Below, piece after piece: positions 59,034 to 64,000 of a stretch of DNA of 64,000 nt (position 1 is its first letter; every line of letters begins with the position of its first letter). Source of the DNA: Shewanella phaeophyticola (lineage in GTDB: Bacteria; Pseudomonadota; Gammaproteobacteria; Enterobacterales; Shewanellaceae); assembly GCF_025398315.1 (NCBI RefSeq), contig NZ_JAODOQ010000001.1:3286001-3350000 (forward strand). Reading direction: 5' to 3'. The notes under the pieces are model-generated. The model made no database searches, had not been told where the DNA came from, and saw only the letters and a program-made list of their open reading frames with translations. Position numbers and translations under genes: made by a program.

Positions 59034-59949
59034 TCATGACTCTTCAGGGAGCCCGACATGCATATGACCAGACTTGTAGTCTATGGTTAACACAAAGTGT
59101 TTAAGGATATCATAACCCACTAGACCTTTAATATTTTTACCCTTAATGCGCGACAAGCCACTTCTATCCTGTACTCGATATAAACTCACTTTGGCCATCG
59201 GCAGGCACGCTAGATTGGACATTTTCAATAGTAAATGGACCAAACTTCACTTCAGGTAAGCGAAAGTTATCGATGCTGGCAATGTTATTAACACCGTAGC
59301 CTGTACTCGATTGTGAACCATATAAACTTAACCAATTAGAACCTGTAGCCAATGTCCGCTTTAAAAACAAACCACTGTTATTACCCGTATCAAGAATAAG
59401 CCAGGCGTTCTTTTCACCATTTAATTCTACTTTAACAATTGGTTGACCAGTTCCTCGGTCGATCTGCATCTCAATATTCTTAAGCTTTGCTAAATCGATT
59501 GAGTCTCGCTCAAATAATCTCAAACGATTGTTAGGATAATCAATTTGAAAAATAAATTTTTCAAGTAAACCCGCCCCCAATAATAACTGCACCTCATGAT
59601 GACCTAAACGTAGACCAACGAGCTCATCTAGCTCAAGTTCGGCTCCAAATAATTTAACATTCACATTGTTATAAAGTTGGCGAGTTTCAGTGCCATAAAC
59701 ACCTTTAATATCAACCTTGCTTCCCTTGGCAAATTCAAACTTATTTTTATTAATGAAGCTGATATTGATTGCATTAACCTGAGACCCACTGTCGAGTATC
59801 GCCTTTCCTTCAACGCCATTAATCGTCACAGGAAGGTTGATGTGACCATTGATCACTTCAAAATTAACCCAATTAGTAACGGCAAAAGAGTTAAAAGAAG
59901 CAATGGTAACGACCACGAATGTCAGTAATTGCAGTATTGTTGAACGCAT
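59034..59949 (-). CDS. Exported retropepsin-like aspartic protease (frameshifted)
   Basis: Signal peptide MRSTILQLLTFVVVTIASFNSFA, then two repeats each with an aspartic-protease active-site motif: AILDSGSQVNAI (residue about 52) and LILDTGNNSGLF (about 185). Such double-domain proteins resemble eukaryotic pepsin-like proteases or bacterial clan-AA enzymes and would act in the periplasm. The frame shifts near 59175: the first frame ends SEFISSTG, the next continues RVQDRSGLSRIKGKNIKGLVGYDIL to 59034. Joined length is about 305 residues. Substrate unknown; lone gene within the MITE-flanked block. Confidence 0.8.
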
Positions 59950-60144
59950 CGATTTTCCTTAATCTTGCACAAAAAACAGCTCAACAATTTATTAACAAAA
60001 TAAACAAAAGTCAATAACTTAGATAAATGAAGATCATCATTGATATCTTTATTATTAAGATAAAGATAGATTTTGATAGGGTGTTTTCACCCAGGACAAT
60101 CAGGGGGATGACTCCCCCAATTTGTAGGTAAAGTAAATCTCTTT

Positions 60145-61161
60145 CTAACGAATGGTAATATTTCTGCCGAAGTATTCTTCAGCCTCATATTTTTCAATCA
60201 CTTTTTCTAGCGTATCGTTGTTGTTATCCATCACCAATTTATGCGAAATCGCACTCAAGGCAATCAAAATATCCTTACACTCGATTCGCGCTTTCATTAC
60301 CGAACCTGACGCTGTTCTGAGTACTTGAGAAAGCAATTCATGGTTTTTACCAATCAATGCCAAAATAAAGTGAATCATCACTTCAGAGCACAAATCTTTA
60401 TCTTCAATTGTACTCGGCCTAACGACTTTTTCTAAGTAGTCTTCTTCTTTGCCTGCTGGGACAAATCGTTGCACCCAGTAAAAATAATCTTCATCATAAA
60501 TGATCGACTGAATAGGTTTCATGAATTTTTCGTCACTCGAAATCTTCTGAAACAGCGCTTTCTTATCGTCATCAGAGATATCAATTAGCTCATCACCAAA
60601 TTCATTGTTAAGTAGGGTGACAACCGCTTGTAACTCTTTAAGTAGTGACACATTACCTGATGTCATTTGATTGTAAGCATCGCCCACTTCATCAATGTTA
60701 CGCTGGAACACACCAATGTACTTATCGCCCTCTTCAATCGCATCAAGCAACGGAATTAAGCTATACCGTCTAACCTGAATGAGCTCATAAAATTGACCTA
60801 GTTCTAAACGAATGGCTTGTAAACGGTCGATGGCTTTTACTAAAAAGTTCTCGTCTCGCTTAAGTGCCGCATTTAAACGGGTAAAGTCTAATTGGTCATT
60901 AACTTTACGCACTCGGTTATCAATCATATTTTCATATGCTTGAGTTTCATTAATCAACACAGAAAACTTATCTTCCATCTCAAACAGTACATCTTGCACT
61001 TTTTTTAGACTGGTCGAACGTACTTGTTGGTTAATTCCACGTGCTTTTTCTGCTTCTGCTTGCTTCTTTTCACGTATCACCCAAGTAATTGCCGCGCCAA
61101 CAATCGTAAGACTTGTCGCCATATCAAAACCAAGCTGAACATTAGTAAACCATGGACTCAT
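60145..61161 (-). CDS. Membrane-anchored coiled-coil protein of unknown function
   Basis: 338 residues. One N-terminal membrane segment (FDMATSLTIVGAAITWVI) is followed by a charged, helical, probably coiled-coil cytoplasmic region rich in Lys, Glu and Asp. No cysteine motifs or catalytic pattern were seen, and no family was recognised. Convergence with no gene downstream; it stands between the aspartic protease gene and MITE copy 2. Structural or scaffolding use is only a guess. Confidence 0.7.
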   Translation of the reverse strand: MSPWFTNVQLGFDMATSLTIVGAAITWVIREKKQAEAEKARGINQQVRSTSLKKVQDVLFEMEDKFSVLINETQAYENMIDNRVRKVNDQLDFTRLNAALKRDENFLVKAIDRLQAIRLELGQFYELIQVRRYSLIPLLDAIEEGDKYIGVFQRNIDEVGDAYNQMTSGNVSLLKELQAVVTLLNNEFGDELIDISDDDKKALFQKISSDEKFMKPIQSIIYDEDYFYWVQRFVPAGKEEDYLEKVVRPSTIEDKDLCSEVMIHFILALIGKNHELLSQVLRTASGSVMKARIECKDILIALSAISHKLVMDNNNDTLEKVIEKYEAEEYFGRNITIR

Positions 61162-61483
61162 GTTTTTCCCTTAAATGTCATTTGTTTATAAGTGCAAAAA
61201 TAGTAATAACGGATCCAAAATAGAATGTCACCCGTAAATCGATAAAAACACGGTAAAACTCACATAAAAATGTGACATAAAGCATATATAGCTCGATTGA
61301 TAATTTTTACAAATGAACATTTAACAAGATAAGAATCAATAGAATAAGCCACTATGTTAAATAAAATAGTTGTTATAGTATTAATTTGAGAACATTGGCG
61401 GATTCAGTTCAACAACCGGCTCAAAAACTCAAATCGGCACCTTTCACAAACCAATATAAAAATAAATCTATATATTACAGTTA

Positions 61484-61792
61484 TACCAATTCCAGCAATT
61501 ATCTGGTCATTCAGCGGGAGTTCTGTGTCTTCTAGGCAAGTAATAGGATTGTAGGCATAGTTGCTCTCGGCAACTGCTCCTGCGTTGCTCTACCTCCTGC
61601 ATCCATGCAGTCGTACGTCAAAATACTATTAAGCAGCATAGAAGGCACAGAAACCCGCCTTGCAGGAGACGCTCAGACTGTCCATTTCTTTGTTGCATTG
61701 CCTTAAAAGGGAATAACCATTCTTTCAACAATGCGCCTCAAACTGAACAGTCTGAGTGACTCTGATTGGTCACATAATTAATGGAAATGGTA
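61484..61792 (-). mobile_element. 309-bp MITE-like element, copy 2 (inverted)
   Basis: Reverse complement of copy 1, the same 309 bp, with TTA on both flanks (61481-61483 and 61793-61795). Ends read TACCAATTCCAG.. and ..TGGAAATGGTA. Non-coding. Likely recent amplification given the near identity. Confidence 0.85.
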
Positions 61793-62080
61793 TTAGTTAA
61801 AAACAAAAGCGTGATACCAATCAGGATAAATAAGTGATCAGAAATTGCAGCTAGCGAGTTGTTCTAACTTCAAAATTTCTAACGAAGTTATAAGCGATGT
61901 TAACCAGTAAGAATGATCACATTCTTGTGCTGATGAGTATGATATTCACAGAGTAAAAAGAAGATAAAACAGTCGTACGGATAAGTGCGAAAATGAGGTG
62001 GGGTAAGCAATAACACAAAACAGCTAAGATTAAACGCAGTAAAGGATAAACAAACGAGAGGTAATAGGTAAATGAAAGGC

Positions 62081-62117
62081 AAAAAAAAGCGCAAACAGTC
62101 GCTAGACTATTTGCGCT
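62081..62117 (-). terminator. Terminator of the cold-shock gene
   Basis: Stem AGCGCAAA / TTTGCGCT with an inner AGTC/GACT stem, then a run of T residues on the minus strand, 18 bp past the stop codon. Confidence 0.8.
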
Positions 62118-62134
62118 ATCTTACAAAGTAAGAG

Positions 62135-62344
62135 TTACTCAGCTACTACGTTAGCAGCTTGAGTGCCTTTTTGGCCTTGCTCAACTTCGAAAGATACTTT
62201 TTGGCCTTCAGCTAAAGTCTTGAAACCTTCTGAAGCGATTGAACGGAAGTGAACGAACACGTCAGCGCCGCCGTTATCAGGAGTGATAAAACCAAAACCT
62301 TTATCTTCGTTGAACCATTTTACTAAACCAGTAGTTTTAGACAT
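62135..62344 (-). CDS. CspA-family cold-shock protein
   Basis: 69 residues, the family length. RNP1 KGFGFI and RNP2 VFVHF, the nucleic-acid-binding strands, are intact, with the usual [15 protein letters not shown] start. These proteins are RNA chaperones, some induced by cold shock. A 296-bp gap before the next gene leaves room for the long, structured leader typical of cold-induced csp genes, but no cold-box was verified. Which csp paralogue it is cannot be told from this window alone. Confidence 0.95.
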   Translation of the reverse strand: MSKTTGLVKWFNEDKGFGFITPDNGGADVFVHFRSIASEGFKTLAEGQKVSFEVEQGQKGTQAANVVAE

Positions 62345-62640
62345 GTTATGTCCCTTATATAATTAAATTAATCAATCTGTCGCGAAAATGCGATGCGCTC
62401 AATCTTGAATTATTGAATGGCACGATGAAGCTAAGGGAAACACAGAGGATAACAACGATAACGAAGATTCTAAGGCTTTTCTTTTACTTGATGTTCATTA
62501 ATAACTCTGAATGTCAGAGCGAGGCTGATGTTACATGAGTTTTGAATATTGTAAAGGTTTTCTTTTAAACCAAGCCAATGTATTAAATTATTATGTGCTT
62601 ATGCCAGATTTAACGGCCGCAACAGATTATCGACAAGACC

Positions 62641-63036
62641 TTATAAATCAGCATTAAAGCGTGCCAATCTCGCCTCGACAAGCGTACATTCGGTTAACTG
62701 CATTAATTCAGCTAATGTCACTCCAGGGTTTTGAATGATTAATCGATGTAGCTTAGCGTCTAACGACTCTAATTTATCAGCATGTGCTAACAATGTAGTA
62801 GAGACTTTACTCACCAGATAACGAAAGCCCTCATCACCCAGAGCTTGTAAACCTGCCACAAACGCTTGAACACGTAGCGCGTTGCCAACAAGTACCCAAT
62901 GACGGGAGCGACGCACTCGCTTAAGCTCACAGTCATATTGCACCGCTATTGCTTTAGCTTGTTTGGTTTTTTCGCCACCGATACGATGAATTAACGAGGG
63001 TAAATTAATTGTAATCTCATTGGCTATGTCACTCAA
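62641..63036 (-). CDS. Ribosome-recycling-factor-family (RRF_GI-like) small protein
   Basis: 131 residues. LPSLIHRIGGEKTKQAKAIA and CELKRVRRSRHWVL at the N-terminus resemble a short gammaproteobacterial family labelled, from memory, ribosome recycling factor-like (RRF_GI); it is not canonical Frr, which is about 185 residues. The C-terminal half is helical and ends LVEARLARFNADL, resembling a winged-helix segment (NPGVTLAELMQLTECT). Divergent from trmH across about 197 bp. The role in translation is by family name only. Confidence 0.62.
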   Translation of the reverse strand: MSDIANEITINLPSLIHRIGGEKTKQAKAIAVQYDCELKRVRRSRHWVLVGNALRVQAFVAGLQALGDEGFRYLVSKVSTTLLAHADKLESLDAKLHRLIIQNPGVTLAELMQLTECTLVEARLARFNADL

Positions 63037-63233
63037 TTACTCCCCTCCTGCTGTCGCAAACACCTGACACCATAAAAAAACAAACGTCTTGTTACCATCA
63101 AGCTTGCCACAGGCCGAGCGTTATATATACCCATACCCATATCATTGCCAATGTAAGCCTATTTATGCGTTATAATGCCGCTCAACATAATGCACAGCCT
63201 AAGTGTGATTGAACAAATACAACGAGTTACGCC

Positions 63234-63944
63234 ATGAGCCCAGAACGTTTTGCCCGCATAAACCAAATGCTTGATAACCGCCAAGTCGATCTGACTGTAT
63301 GTCTCGATAAAGTGCATATGACCAATAATATTGCCGCGGTGATTCGTTCGGCTGATTGTGTCGGTATTCATCAAATTCATGCAGTGTGGCCTGACATTGA
63401 AATGCGCGTATCGGGCAATACCGCCTCTGGCAGCCAACAATGGGTTAGCACGGTAAAGCACTATACTTTTGCAGAGGCGCATCAAGCTTTTAAAGCGCAA
63501 AACATGCAAATACTGACGACCACTTTTTCAGACACCGCAGTTGATTTTCGTGACATAGACTACACTCGCCCCACTGTAATTGTCATGGGTAATGAGCGTG
63601 ATGGCGTGAGTGATGAAGCCATTGCAGCTGCTGATCAACACATTATTATCCCTATGCGCGGTATGGTGCAATCACTCAATGTCTCTGTGGCTTCGGCCTT
63701 AGTGATGTATGAAGCCCAGCGCCAACGCGAACAAGCCAATATGTACGGTACCCGCAAACTAGACTACGCCTACTGCCAAAAAATGCTGTTTGAACAAGGC
63801 CATCCGGTTTATGCCAAAGCTTGCCGTCGTAAGCAAATTCCCTACCCAGCGATTGATGAGCAAGGCCAAATTGTTGCCGACAAAGATTGGTGGGACAGAA
63901 TGCGCGCCCCTGATCCACTTGCTCTCACAGAGCCAATAACCTAA
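63234..63944 (+). CDS. trmH: tRNA (guanosine(18)-2'-O)-methyltransferase TrmH
   Basis: 236 residues. SPOUT-fold motifs are clear: motif 1 NNIAAVIRSADCVG, motif 2 VIVMGNERDGVS and motif 3 IPMRGMVQSLNVSVASALV, with TASGSQQW between. TrmH 2'-O-methylates G18 in the D-loop of tRNAs using SAM. Length matches E. coli TrmH (229). It is divergent from the RRF_GI-like gene; in relatives it often follows spoT or recG, which would lie outside the window. Confidence 0.94.
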   Translation: MSPERFARINQMLDNRQVDLTVCLDKVHMTNNIAAVIRSADCVGIHQIHAVWPDIEMRVSGNTASGSQQWVSTVKHYTFAEAHQAFKAQNMQILTTTFSDTAVDFRDIDYTRPTVIVMGNERDGVSDEAIAAADQHIIIPMRGMVQSLNVSVASALVMYEAQRQREQANMYGTRKLDYAYCQKMLFEQGHPVYAKACRRKQIPYPAIDEQGQIVADKDWWDRMRAPDPLALTEPIT

Positions 63945-64000
63945 ATAGAATACCTACAGTCTGGCAGTGCTCTGCATATCCTCAAGCAATGCCAGGCATC

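Larger units (their letters stand above)
61162..62134. other. Long intergenic region with MITE copy 2
   Basis: 973 bp without a credible gene. It holds the second 309-bp element at 61484-61792 and the terminator of the cold-shock gene; a 64-codon minus-strand frame at 61900-62094 runs through and past that terminator and is not believed. Confidence 0.65.

Noticed and set aside
60078..60118. GGGTG-TTTT-CACCC and GGGGG/CCCCC hairpins after the coiled-coil gene
   Set aside because: No T tract follows on the minus strand, so a terminator is not well supported.
61900..62094. 64-codon minus-strand frame with hydrophobic, Phe/Leu-rich product
   Set aside because: It lies in a gap, starts inside the csp terminator's downstream sequence, has no clear ribosome site, and looks like AT-rich chance coding.
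63159..63509. 116-codon minus-strand frame opposite trmH
   Set aside because: Shadow of a well-supported trmH frame, with odd composition.

Overview
The window looks like a chromosomal segment of a marine, facultatively respiratory gammaproteobacterium, most probably Shewanella or a close relative in Alteromonadales. The clues are a GlyGly-CTERM-type exported protein, a periplasmic Tat-exported flavoprotein reductase paired with a small multihaem cytochrome c, an OsmC-YcaO fusion, TonB/YfiR/GGDEF-EAL signalling genes, two GGDEF-EAL proteins, two photolyase-family proteins and many sigma-54 elements. No rRNA, tRNA, CRISPR array or phage was seen. The assignment rests on recognised families only; no search was run.

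Layout. 1-4.7 kb: a large exported Asp-box protein divergent from its probable sigma-54 activator. 4.8-8.8 kb: NAD(P)-binding oxidoreductase, photolyase/cryptochrome, DUF2256 and an Fe-S photolyase-like protein. 8.9-13 kb: LysR, alpha/beta hydrolase, M14 peptidase and a membrane polyferredoxin. 13-17.4 kb: CstA and a broken Ntn acylase. 17.8-22.4 kb: TonB receptor, YfiR and GGDEF-EAL. 22.4-24.1 kb: AcuI-like reductase with a TetR regulator and paired operators. 24.1-28.7 kb: structured leader, small membrane protein, PutP, ProB and ProA. 28.8-35.1 kb: NUDIX, DAACS transporter, LysR, FdhD and a YdeP-type molybdoenzyme. 35.2-40.1 kb: AhpD-like protein, PepSY protein, broken thiolase and Amt. 40.4-47.8 kb: exported lipoproteins and a CotH-like protein. 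47.9-53 kb: an aromatic-sensor sigma-54 activator divergent from a reductase, cytochrome and outer-membrane channel cluster. 53.4-61.8 kb: a block bounded by two inverted copies of a 309-bp MITE-like element, holding GGDEF-EAL, OsmC-YcaO, an aspartic protease and an unknown membrane protein. 61.8-64 kb: cold-shock protein, an RRF-like protein and TrmH.

Two modules stand out. At 47.9-53 kb a XylR/DmpR-type regulator faces a near-consensus sigma-54 promoter and paired upstream operators in front of a periplasmic flavin reductase, a cytochrome with four CXXCH motifs plus one CX3CH motif, and a phenol-MetA-type channel. This reads as an inducible anaerobic respiratory system for an aromatic, perhaps cinnamate-like, acceptor. 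At 0-4.7 kb a sigma-54 activator with a cysteine-rich PAS domain faces a near-perfect -24/-12 promoter driving one huge exported protein.

About twenty single-base frameshifts and one nonsense codon interrupt genes that otherwise read through full length. Many lie in short homopolymers and hit conserved genes (cstA, putP, fdhD, ycaO), so sequence error is the simplest explanation for most. The genes with two or three lesions (acylase, thiolase, YfiN-like protein, FG-GAP protein) could be real pseudogenes. Frameshifted genes are reported as one feature across both frames.
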